This document shows, piece after piece, positions 9,631 to 16,864 of a stretch of 46,892 nt of DNA (the stretch's first letter is position 1; the number at the start of each line of letters is the position of its first letter). Source of the stretch: Herminiimonas sp. (lineage in GTDB: Bacteria > Pseudomonadota > Gammaproteobacteria > Burkholderiales > Burkholderiaceae_D); NCBI GenBank assembly GCA_027310305.1, contig DAIDBD010000048.1, positions 1 through 46,892 of the forward strand, read 5' to 3'. The notes below the pieces were generated by a model that worked only from the letters and a program-made list of their open reading frames with translations, was not told the origin of the DNA and made no database searches. The position numbers were made by a program, and so were the translations under genes.

Positions 9631-10639
9631 AAACTATCCGTGCAGTTTCCATATTGCGGTCGTCCGCAGTAGCCAGCAGATCAGCATAAGTCAGTAGCGG
9701 TGGAACCATAGTGGCATCATCGAGTGCAGCAAATTTCCAGAAATTCTCCCGAATCTCCACATCGCCAGCAGCATCTTTGACCAAACGGAATTCCTTGAGC
9801 ACATTCTGCTGCTCTTTTGGATCTCCAGTCATGTAGAGCGTCGTGACGGCAGGCTTCAGATAGCCGGTCATCTTTGCCGCAGCTGTTTCACCCCCCCACT
9901 GAAAATGCAATTTTCCAGGACGCGTGTCTTTCCACCAGTCAGGCCGGAGTGCACGGTAGCGGCCAACCAGACATTTTGGCCGCAGCTGTCGCGCATACCC
10001 CTCAACCCATAGATCGAGCAGCTTGCGCTTGTTGGCCAGCTTGCGTCCGCGTTTGCCCAGATCGATCAGAAAGCCTGCATCTTTCAGGTCAGCCATTACC
10101 CAGCCCACCGTACCCAGTGCTACATCGGCTGCTTCGGCGATCACCCGATAATTGGCATTGATCAGCTCGGGTTGGCACAGCAACGCGAATATCAGCTTCA
10201 AGCCGCCCGGCTGGAATGCACGCGTGGCGCGCGTCTCCTGCAATTTTTGTTCAGGCTTGCTTCCATTCACCCAGATCAGTAATGGCGGTTTCTCGATATA
10301 GGCATTGCCCGCGGTATCGATGAATTCTATTTTCAACTCCCGCAGACGTTGCGCCACGGGTGGGGTGACATATTCAGTCACGAGCAGCGGCTTGTCCAAT
10401 TGCGCCAACCGGTGTGCAATCACCCCGAGGTTCGCTTGATTGATCAGCCGCTTGACCTCAATGACAAAATTGATTGTCTGGCCGCCATACCGCAGCCGCA
10501 TGTGCGCGCCGGCTTGTCGGGCTGTGGCAGGGCGCAATTCTGCCGTGACGCCCATGGCAAGCAACGCGGCCACGGCTGCGTCGAGTATGGCGGCGTCCTT
10601 GTGCGGCATGTTGGGTTTGGGCGGCATGTCACTGCTCAC
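9593..10639 (-). CDS. AbiEi-like putative antitoxin/transcriptional regulator
   Basis: A 348-residue protein of the uncharacterised COG4861-like group often annotated as type IV antitoxin. The first ~130 residues (FVIEVKRLINQANLGVIAHR, then LVTEYVTPPVAQRLRELKI and FIDTAGNAYI) resemble a restriction-endonuclease-like fold. Residues about 160-200 (NYRVIAEAADVALGTVGWVM) form a winged helix. The longest frame starts with GTG at 10639; ATG at 10627 (Met5) is an alternative. Neither has a strong ribosome-binding site. AbiEi proteins repress their own promoter by binding inverted repeats, and such repeats lie 2-58 bp upstream. The gene overlaps the downstream nucleotidyltransferase gene by 38 nt. 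Confidence 0.75.
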   Translation of the reverse strand: MSSDMPPKPNMPHKDAAILDAAVAALLAMGVTAELRPATARQAGAHMRLRYGGQTINFVIEVKRLINQANLGVIAHRLAQLDKPLLVTEYVTPPVAQRLRELKIEFIDTAGNAYIEKPPLLIWVNGSKPEQKLQETRATRAFQPGGLKLIFALLCQPELINANYRVIAEAADVALGTVGWVMADLKDAGFLIDLGKRGRKLANKRKLLDLWVEGYARQLRPKCLVGRYRALRPDWWKDTRPGKLHFQWGGETAAAKMTGYLKPAVTTLYMTGDPKEQQNVLKEFRLVKDAAGDVEIRENFWKFAALDDATMVPPLLTYADLLATADDRNMETARIVYDDHLARLIETA

Positions 10640-10640
10640 T

Positions 10641-10697
10641 TTTGTTCATTTAATTAAAGTGTACACTAATAATGAACAAATTATAATAATGAACAAA
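10641..10697. promoter_or_regulatory. Probable autoregulatory operator: three copies of AATGAACAAA
   Basis: AATGAACAAA occurs directly at 10671-10680 and 10688-10697, and as its exact reverse complement TTTGTTCATT at 10641-10650. They surround an AT-rich promoter-like stretch and end 2 bp before the GTG start of the AbiEi-like gene. Direct plus inverted copies at this position fit a repressor site for that gene's winged-helix product. Confidence 0.65.
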
Positions 10698-10741
10698 AAG
10701 CCGCGTTTCCAATCTTATAAACAAAGACGGAATCGGGCGCA

Positions 10742-10797
10742 GGAGAGGTGGATGAGTGGTTTAAGTCACACGCCTGGAAAGCGTGCGTAGGTTCATG
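10742..10797 (+). pseudogene. Truncated tRNA-Ser(GGA), 5' part only
   Basis: The sequence has a GGAGAGG acceptor 5' strand, a D-arm, and a perfect anticodon arm (CACGC 10769-10773, loop CTGGAAA 10774-10780, GCGTG 10781-10785) with anticodon GGA at 10776-10778. The long variable arm starts but then runs into the duplicated ycaO sequence at about 10798. The T-arm and 3' acceptor strand are absent, so it cannot make a working tRNA. It looks like a scar from recombination or integration at a tRNA-Ser gene. Confidence 0.8.
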
Positions 10798-10799
10798 GC

Positions 10800-11072
10800 C
10801 GTCGAGCGCGGATTGTTTTTCAAGCCTTGAACGTGGTGCTGGAGGTGCTGCTCGATGACGGCCTGGAACTGGACGATTACGTAGCCAATTTCCGCCGGAT
10901 GGTTGGCAATCCGCGGATGGACGCGGTGCTGGGCTCAGTGGACGGCAGCGTGCGCTTCTTTGGCTTGACGCCAACCAGTATGAAACTGGAGGGGCTCGAC
11001 AGGCACCGCCGCCTGATCGACAGCTATAAAAAAATGCATGTGGCGCGGGCCAGTGTGGTGGCTACAGCCAGT
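10800..11072 (+). pseudogene. Duplicated 3'-terminal fragment of the OsmC-YcaO gene
   Basis: About 273 bp nearly identical to 8297-8575, the last ~90 codons of the fusion gene. Scattered substitutions and a small deletion near the left end (TTGTTTTTCAAG against TTGTTTTATCAAG) shift the frame. Similarity begins exactly at GTCGAGCGCGG and stops at the last codons. The fragment has an open frame of 82 residues but no start signal or N-terminal domains. Together with the intact gene it brackets the AbiE-like pair and the tRNA fragment. Confidence 0.9.
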
Positions 11073-11081
11073 TAGTTATTC

Positions 11082-11128
11082 GGGGACAGACCACGAGTAT
11101 GCGCAATGCTTAATCGTGGTCTGTCCCC
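11082..11128. repeat. REP-like inverted repeat
   Basis: GGGGACAGACCACG (11082-11095) and its exact inverse CGTGGTCTGTCCCC (11115-11128) with a 19-nt loop. Such arms are common as REP-type palindromes in beta- and gammaproteobacteria, sometimes beside REP-associated tyrosine transposases. No transposase gene is present here. Confidence 0.75.
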
Positions 11129-11348
11129 TGAAATCCGTTATTTTTCCCTAGTAGCGCATGAAGATTTTTCGTGAAGGTTACTGTTTGGTGGATCGCCGAA
11201 TCCGGTGCATTTTCAGCGGCCTTTTCAAAATGAGTCAACAACCCTGGGGGCCCTTTAATTCAAAACGTTCGTCACTTGCTAAATTACTCAAAAGCGGTAT
11301 TCTCATGCCAAGAAAAACAAAAATTCGTCAACACCTACAGGGAGTGTT

Positions 11349-12440
11349 ATGCGTTGGTATGCCACCTTATTGAGTTCGCTTTTGATCAGCACTCTTCTCG
11401 CACAAGACGCGTTGGCGTTTAAGTTGCGCCCTGAGGACGAGCTAAACGGAAAACTTCGAGCGGTCTCACCACGAACTTGGATCGGGCGATTCATTGATAC
11501 CCGAGCGGCGTGGGCAATTGAGCAGTTCACTACGCCGGTCCATGAGCAAATCACAAATAAGATTTGGGGCTGTCTCGATCCGGATTCGTGCTTGGCTACT
11601 GACCCCAAAAAATCTTCCGCTCCAGCGGCGGTAATTGCTGGAGTTAGATGGAATGACAATCCTCCCTTCGAGTTAGTGTCGACCAGTATGAAAGATTGCA
11701 CTGGGCGAACAATATGGCTGCCGAATTTTTCTGATTGTTGGTACAAGCTTTTTAAGGATGGAGAGATACAAGCTCAGAAGGGACAGCGGCTTGATCTAAA
11801 TTCGGGCGCGGTAATTATGTTGCGCTCCCATTTTGGCGACCTCCAGTTTTTGCATGCGATGGCGTCGGCGGACACCGAATCCGCCGCACAGACTCGTGAC
11901 AAAGTACTCATATGGGCCGAATTGGCATGGCGTGTCGCCCAAGGGGAATATAAGCTGGGCACTTTTATTGTTCAGACAAACGTTCCCAACGTGAAGGAAT
12001 ACTTTCGTCCCGGTGAAACCGTACAAACATTATTCACGCGAGGCAATCCAACGCATCGATCAAATATACGGGAATTTGCAATAGGAGCACTTTTGCATAC
12101 AGTCCAAGATAGTTTTTCCCGTTCACATGTGGACCGTGCAGAGCCATTGGGCACAGAATGCGCCGGCACCACTTATCCACAGCCTGGACGCATTAGAAAA
12201 TTTCTCAACTACGCATCACAAGATTCTGCAAAGCATGCGCACGAGGACGCAAGTATCGCTGTTGATCTTCAACTCCTTCAAGTCCAACCTAACGTAGTCG
12301 ATGTAGGTCAAGTACTGAAGTCCATGTTCGACAACAAGGCGGATTGGCCTACCGCCCGACAATATCTTGAATGTGTGTTTGAGGTGGAAAACGAGCACGA
12401 GACATCCGGTCCAGGAACTTATCAGCGTGATTCACTATAG
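11349..12440 (+). CDS. Secreted zinc-dependent phospholipase C/S1-P1 nuclease-like protein
   Basis: A 363-residue protein with a signal peptide (residues 1-23, cut after DALA). I do not recognise a named family member, but the metal-ligand pattern fits the zinc-phospholipase C/P1-nuclease fold. H250-x3-D254-x5-H260 (in ALLHTVQDSFSRSH) has the same spacing as His118/Asp122/His128 of Bacillus cereus phospholipase C. H296-x3-D300 follows as His142/Glu146 do. H65 (HEQIT), D103 (WND) and H161 or H169 are candidates for the remaining ligands. It is predicted to hydrolyse a phosphodiester outside the cytoplasm. The gene is AT-richer than its surroundings and stands alone, downstream of the REP-like repeat and upstream of the GT51-like operon. 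The function is inference from the pattern. Confidence 0.6.
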   Translation: MRWYATLLSSLLISTLLAQDALAFKLRPEDELNGKLRAVSPRTWIGRFIDTRAAWAIEQFTTPVHEQITNKIWGCLDPDSCLATDPKKSSAPAAVIAGVRWNDNPPFELVSTSMKDCTGRTIWLPNFSDCWYKLFKDGEIQAQKGQRLDLNSGAVIMLRSHFGDLQFLHAMASADTESAAQTRDKVLIWAELAWRVAQGEYKLGTFIVQTNVPNVKEYFRPGETVQTLFTRGNPTHRSNIREFAIGALLHTVQDSFSRSHVDRAEPLGTECAGTTYPQPGRIRKFLNYASQDSAKHAHEDASIAVDLQLLQVQPNVVDVGQVLKSMFDNKADWPTARQYLECVFEVENEHETSGPGTYQRDSL

Positions 12441-12700
12441 AGTAAAGAACCTCGTATCCCTTCAATTCCTTAAATACTCTGACTGAATACATTGTAAAAA
12501 GACCAGCATCAGTTTGATGTTTGATTCTCTAAAAAAATAAACCGATGCTGACCCTTTTCATTTGCTTTTCATTTGATTTCGCCTGATTCGCTGAGCAGAT
12601 TGAAGGGTGCGGACTCGATTAGAAAATAGAATCGGAGTCTATCCTGGATTATTCGCGATTGGGAACTTTTACACGCTAAATAAGTATTGGAAGTCAATTC

Positions 12701-13300
12701 ATGAGTCAGTTTAAAGCCAATAACGTACAAGAAGATTTAAAATTGATACTTGAAAGAATTGAGGAATTTTCCCACAGCGAGTACGTGGCTGAGATCCCTT
12801 CAGTCGCTGTCGATCTACTTGTCGCAGGAGAAGACAAACGTTTCTTTTCTCATCGTGGTTACGATCTTGTTGGCATTGCAAGGTCGGTGTGGCGCTACGC
12901 GTTTTACTCTCGAATAGAAGGTGGCAGCACAATCGAACAACAGCTTGTGCGTGTGCTCACTAATAGATATGAAAGGACGGTTCGACGAAAGATTCGAGAA
13001 ATTATTTTAGCCCGCCAACTGTTTAATCGATTTGATAAAGTTAGTATCGCTAAAGCTTACTTATTTTTTGGATACTACGGTTGGAAGATGAGTGGCTTGG
13101 AACAGGTTTGTATGAAGAAAAAGAAGAGGGTAAACCAAATGAACGAATTGGAGCTTGCACATTTAATTGCACGGTTAAAGTATCCAGAACCCCGGAAATA
13201 TTCTGAAAAATTTGGGCAGAAAATCCAGAAAAGAGTGCAGCACATTTTAACTACTAGGGCTGTAAATTCTTCCACACCCACTATTTTGGAATTGACGTGA
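12701..13300 (+). CDS. Stand-alone GT51 (biosynthetic transglycosylase-like) protein without export signal
   Basis: A 199-residue protein with the GT51 peptidoglycan glycosyltransferase motifs in order: EDKRFFSHRGYD (residues 44-55, with the catalytic Glu), GGSTIEQQL (74-82), RRKIREIILARQL (95-107, with the second Glu), and a degenerate final motif LIARLKYPEPRKYS. GT51 enzymes polymerise lipid II at the outer face of the inner membrane and carry an N-terminal membrane anchor. Here the first 30 residues are hydrophilic and there is no signal peptide or transmembrane segment, so it looks cytoplasmic. The family's usual transpeptidase domain is also missing. The stop TGA abuts the ATG of the next gene. 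It is AT-rich compared with the core genes. MtgA is excluded because it needs an anchor. Confidence 0.75.
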   Translation: MSQFKANNVQEDLKLILERIEEFSHSEYVAEIPSVAVDLLVAGEDKRFFSHRGYDLVGIARSVWRYAFYSRIEGGSTIEQQLVRVLTNRYERTVRRKIREIILARQLFNRFDKVSIAKAYLFFGYYGWKMSGLEQVCMKKKKRVNQMNELELAHLIARLKYPEPRKYSEKFGQKIQKRVQHILTTRAVNSSTPTILELT

Positions 13301-14029
13301 ATGACGCCATTTGACCTTTCTATTCTTCCAAAAGCTGCTTTCGATAGGTATCCCTCGCCAGTAGAGCTTTTACAGTATTCGCGTCAGTTATCAAAGCTGG
13401 AGTTAACGGGCTATCTTCGGCACCAAGTAACTGAGGGAATCCCGTTTGTTTTTCTAAACAATCCACTTTTATATGAAGTGGTCAGGGAATGGTTGTCTAA
13501 AAAGTTGGAAGTGCATGCGAGAGACGTTACTTTGATAGGCAGTGGCCGCATGGGATTCTCAATGGCGCCTGCGCCGGACTTTGGAGCACCCTATACGACG
13601 GCTTCCGATTTAGATCTTACGATCGTTTCAGCGAAACTTTTTGCGGAATTGAAGCAGACTTTTGACCAGTGGAAGAATGACTATGATGTTGGAACAGTGA
13701 AGCCCAAAAGCATTAGAGAAGAAGGATTTTGGAACGACAACCTACAAAGGCTTCCGTCTAATTTTTCAAATCATTTTGTTGATACCTATAAAATTCCGAA
13801 TGTTTACTCAAAAACGATCAGTATTAATAGTGTGCTTTGGGAGCTGAGCAGAAAACTAGAAGCAACTTCGAGTTTTTTTATTGCGCCAAAAATTAGTGCC
13901 AGAGTTTATAAGAATTGGGAGGCGTTTTCGAGGCAATTTATGGTCAATTTTAATCGCGCAATTAGCAATGTCGATGAGAAACATGAAATGCTTTTAAGTG
14001 CGCGGACTAAGGTCAGAGCACTTATTTAA
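13301..14029 (+). CDS. Nucleotidyltransferase-fold protein coupled to the GT51-like gene
   Basis: A 242-residue protein with a polymerase-beta-like nucleotidyltransferase signature: GSGRMGFSM at residues 80-88 (helix-turn GS motif) and SDLDLTIVS at 102-110 with the metal-binding Asp103/Asp105. The spacing between the two is longer than in classical CD-NTases. The pattern 'GSG-x-x-GFS...SDLDL' resembles a little-studied family often seen in accessory DNA. The rest is helical without a recognisable domain. Translation starts immediately after the stop of the GT51-like gene (TGAATG), which indicates an obligate pair. Its product or substrate is unknown; transfer of a nucleotide to a protein or synthesis of a signal are both possible. 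Confidence 0.7.
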   Translation: MTPFDLSILPKAAFDRYPSPVELLQYSRQLSKLELTGYLRHQVTEGIPFVFLNNPLLYEVVREWLSKKLEVHARDVTLIGSGRMGFSMAPAPDFGAPYTTASDLDLTIVSAKLFAELKQTFDQWKNDYDVGTVKPKSIREEGFWNDNLQRLPSNFSNHFVDTYKIPNVYSKTISINSVLWELSRKLEATSSFFIAPKISARVYKNWEAFSRQFMVNFNRAISNVDEKHEMLLSARTKVRALI

Positions 14030-14553
14030 ACGCTGTCAGGCCGTTTAATAGGTTTCCTTGACCAAGTTACTGTCCCGGATTGGTCAGCAATAGTCGTACT
14101 AAAAGATCCATGAAACGTCTCCGATTTTCCGAATTTTTCATAATCAAGTTGTTGGAATGTAGAGCTTCGTCTTTTTTCCCCATCCTCGTAGTAATGGATG
14201 TTTATGCGATCAGGACTTAAATAAAATTTATTAACAAATCCTTGAATAGTTATGTGCACACGGTGCGTGCCAACATACTCTCTAGTACCGTTTAAGCTAA
14301 CTTCGTAAATTTTTTCGCCAGAGCCGGTTATTCTGTTCCCCTCCTGAAAAATTAGCACATGATAATGTAACTTCATTCCTTGAAAAGGGTTGTATGTTGT
14401 GTTAACCGTTGTTGTCTCTATGTACCAAGATCCATTTAAGTTTGGAAGGCTGAAGCATTTATCATTAAAAATAAAATAGAGGGCAGAGATTACAATTGCT
14501 CCAGCAACGGTTGCCCAAAAGCTGGGCCAAAAGTTAATCCAAAAAGCTTCCAT
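14026..14553 (-). CDS. Membrane-anchored beta-rich protein of unknown function
   Basis: A 175-residue protein with one N-terminal transmembrane segment (about residues 8-29, FWATVAGAIVISALYFIF). A short linker leads to a domain that begins LNGSWYIETT and consists of alternating short beta strands, in the style of a lipocalin/streptavidin-like small barrel. I cannot assign it to a named family. CBASS effector Cap15 also combines membrane segments with a small beta barrel, but this protein shows only one transmembrane segment and no clear sequence match. The gene is convergent with the nucleotidyltransferase gene and the two stop codons overlap in TTTAAA. It lies in the same AT-rich block. Confidence 0.6.
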   Translation of the reverse strand: MEAFWINFWPSFWATVAGAIVISALYFIFNDKCFSLPNLNGSWYIETTTVNTTYNPFQGMKLHYHVLIFQEGNRITGSGEKIYEVSLNGTREYVGTHRVHITIQGFVNKFYLSPDRINIHYYEDGEKRRSSTFQQLDYEKFGKSETFHGSFSTTIADQSGTVTWSRKPIKRPDSV

Positions 14554-14651
14554 ACGTTCTCAGTCCTCAAAGTTTTGGGTCCAAAATTGCATAAGGTGTC
14601 GTCGCTCCCCTCGACAAAAAGGAAAATTTGACCCGAGCGACGGTTTGGTTG

Positions 14652-16532
14652 TTACAACTTGTCCAACACGCCCATAGCCTTATTCATCTTCTCAGCCAAT
14701 AGTGATGTCTCGCCATGCGTCATCACCAGTTCCTGCGTCGCCCTTGTCATCGCCACGTAAATCAGGCGCGCTTCATCCTGCAGATCCTCTTCCTCTTTCG
14801 TCGGCGCGCCGATACCGGGGATGTACACCAGCGGAAATTCCAGTCCCTTGCTGCTATGCATCGTGATCAGCTTCACGCTGTCATGTAGCGGCGAGTAAGA
14901 ATGTTTTTTATCCTGCTGCCATTGAAATGGAATGCCTTTGCGTGTCAGCGCATCGACGAGCTGCTGACCGATCCCGTAACGCCGATAGACAATCGCCATG
15001 TCGTTCCACGGCATGCCGGTCTTGTTCGCTTCCGCAAGCTTCATAGCTAAAAAATTCGCTTCATCTCTCAAGGTCGGCAATTTGACCAACAGCGGCTTTG
15101 GCCCGTGCCGGCCGGTGCTCATCGGCTGCACGGTCGGGGCCTGATCTTCTTCGGTATCGTTCGGCGACAGCAGGTCGTCTGTAAACGCACGGGCGACGGA
15201 CAGGATTTCCGCCGTATTGCGATAGTTCAGTTTGAGTATGGTGGTGCGGCCCTTGGCTTGCACGCCGACACTCGAAAAGGTGAAGCGCATTTTTTTCGGG
15301 CCGTTGTAGATCGATTGCGCATCGTCGTACAGCACGAGCAGCGAATTGGTATCGGGATGGATCATCTGCACCACGAGCTTGAACCATTCGGGTTTGAAAT
15401 CGTGGCCTTCATCGATCAATACCGCACCATATTGTTCACTGGGGATGAGCTTCTGATCGACGGACCGGATCACCTTGTCCACGCAGGCTTCGAAGAAGGC
15501 AGACGCGTCCTTGCCTGATGGCGGTGTGCCGACATTGTAGGTATTCAACTGGCGCACGCACCATGCATGGAAGTTCACCACGTTGATCTTGTCCTGCAAG
15601 CCTTTCATTTCCATGGTTTGCGCCAGCTTCGTGGCCAGTGTCTTGTTATAGCAAAGAACAAGAATAGGGCGCTGACAAACCTTCGCAAGATGTTCTGCGC
15701 GGTAGCCGAGGATCAGGGTTTTGCCCGAACCTGCGACGCCATGAATCACGCGATGGCCTTCTCCGAGACTGCGTGCGAGCTGCTCCTGTTGTATGTCCAT
15801 GACCCGCAATATCTCCGGGATCTCGGTCGCTGTTTGGCCCGGCTCGGCAAACATGTCGTGTTGTGCCGGTATGCGCACTTCCGGAAACATGTGCCAGCGT
15901 ATCCGGTCGATCTGCGGCAAGGACAACGGTAGCGTGAACTTGCGCGGGAACATGTCCCATAACCGTTTCTGGAATATCTCGATATCGGCGTTCTCGGTCA
16001 TCTCGTCCTTGCAAATCACGAGATGCGAAGGCAGTACGTCGCCGATGCCCGCGCCGTCGAACTGCATGCGGGTGATGTTGGGAAACACCACGCCGTGCCC
16101 GTAGCGGAAGATCAGTTTGCCTTTCAACGAGCCGTCGGAAAATATCAATTGCGGATCGCGTTCCAGTTTGTTCGTCACCGCGAACATGTACTGCCGCGCT
16201 TGTTCCTGCGGATTCAGCACATGCTTGATGCCTTGGTCAGTGAGGATCGCCGCGTGCTGCTTGTCGATGCTGTGAATGGTGTCGAGCTTCCAGTCCTTGA
16301 CCTCAAGCACCAGCAAGCCGCGGCTCGGATGAAACACCACAAAGTCGGGGTGCTGAGTCCGTTCGCCAATGGAGACGTCGTACCAGCACAGGTAGTCGTC
16401 TTCGAGTTTGTCTTCCAGACGGTAGGCAAACCGCTTCTCACCGGAGGTCATGCGCGACACACATGAACCGATGGCGGGAATGAGGATAGCTATATTCTTT
16501 CTCCAAACTGAATCGCTGCATCTTACCGCCAT
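14652..16532 (-). CDS. NERD domain/UvrD-like helicase protein
   Basis: Up to 626 residues. The N-terminal third is a NERD nuclease-related domain (HPDFVVFHPSRGLLVLEVKD, with the D...E-x-K nuclease residues). This is followed by a superfamily 1 UvrD/PcrA-type helicase: Walker A GVAGSGKT, Walker B-like LIDEGHDF, the motif III region LLVLYDDAQSIY, and motifs V-VI TMHSSKGLEFPLVYIPG and RLIYVAMTRA. Such proteins are predicted to process DNA and are frequent in accessory islands. The first ATG is at 16532, but a GGAG at 16501-16504 is well placed for an ATA codon at 16493-16491 that would give IAILIPAIGSC. ATG at 16451 is a further option. The position beside the AT-rich block suggests a defence or DNA-repair role, as inference. 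Confidence 0.88.
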   Translation of the reverse strand: MAVRCSDSVWRKNIAILIPAIGSCVSRMTSGEKRFAYRLEDKLEDDYLCWYDVSIGERTQHPDFVVFHPSRGLLVLEVKDWKLDTIHSIDKQHAAILTDQGIKHVLNPQEQARQYMFAVTNKLERDPQLIFSDGSLKGKLIFRYGHGVVFPNITRMQFDGAGIGDVLPSHLVICKDEMTENADIEIFQKRLWDMFPRKFTLPLSLPQIDRIRWHMFPEVRIPAQHDMFAEPGQTATEIPEILRVMDIQQEQLARSLGEGHRVIHGVAGSGKTLILGYRAEHLAKVCQRPILVLCYNKTLATKLAQTMEMKGLQDKINVVNFHAWCVRQLNTYNVGTPPSGKDASAFFEACVDKVIRSVDQKLIPSEQYGAVLIDEGHDFKPEWFKLVVQMIHPDTNSLLVLYDDAQSIYNGPKKMRFTFSSVGVQAKGRTTILKLNYRNTAEILSVARAFTDDLLSPNDTEEDQAPTVQPMSTGRHGPKPLLVKLPTLRDEANFLAMKLAEANKTGMPWNDMAIVYRRYGIGQQLVDALTRKGIPFQWQQDKKHSYSPLHDSVKLITMHSSKGLEFPLVYIPGIGAPTKEEEDLQDEARLIYVAMTRATQELVMTHGETSLLAEKMNKAMGVLDKL

Positions 16533-16864
16533 GCAATAGATCTGGTACGCATTTGGCGCGAAAGCCTGTAATTTTTTACAGATTATGGATGTTTGAGGTC
16601 GCTGTCTCCCATAAATAAGGGAAGCCGAGGCGATATTGTGCGGACACTCAAATCAGAATCAGGCGTTGTCTGTTGCCTCGTATTGCAGGCCCCACGCATG
16701 AAAAACTTGCAGTCCCTTTACCCCTCGTCAGTTGAATGCAGACTGCCAGCGCTCCTTCGCAACATCCCAAGAACTCGCTCCAAACCCGCAAACCGCCCCG
16801 GTGATAACATCGTCACGATCATCGCAAGCACTTCGCCGCCGACCATTCCACCAAGGAGACAAAA
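16533..16864. other. Intergenic region with a short hairpin
   Basis: About 330 bp between the divergent NERD-helicase and oxidoreductase genes, without a convincing gene. It contains the small palindrome CTGTAATTTTTTACAG (16566-16581), close to the helicase promoter side. It ends with AAGGAG before the TTG start of the next gene. No other structure was seen. Confidence 0.5.

Noticed and set aside
12500-12560. Imperfect inverted pair GACCAGCATCAGTTT / AAACCGATGCTGACC
   Set aside because: Several mismatches and a long AT-rich loop; possibly a decayed REP-like repeat, too weak to list as a feature. The rest of 12441-12700 is AT-rich with nothing clear.
13301-14029. Assignment of the nucleotidyltransferase as a true CBASS CD-NTase
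   Set aside because: The GS and DLD motifs are further apart than in CD-NTases and no Cap2/Cap3 or known effector gene is adjacent; kept as an unassigned nucleotidyltransferase.
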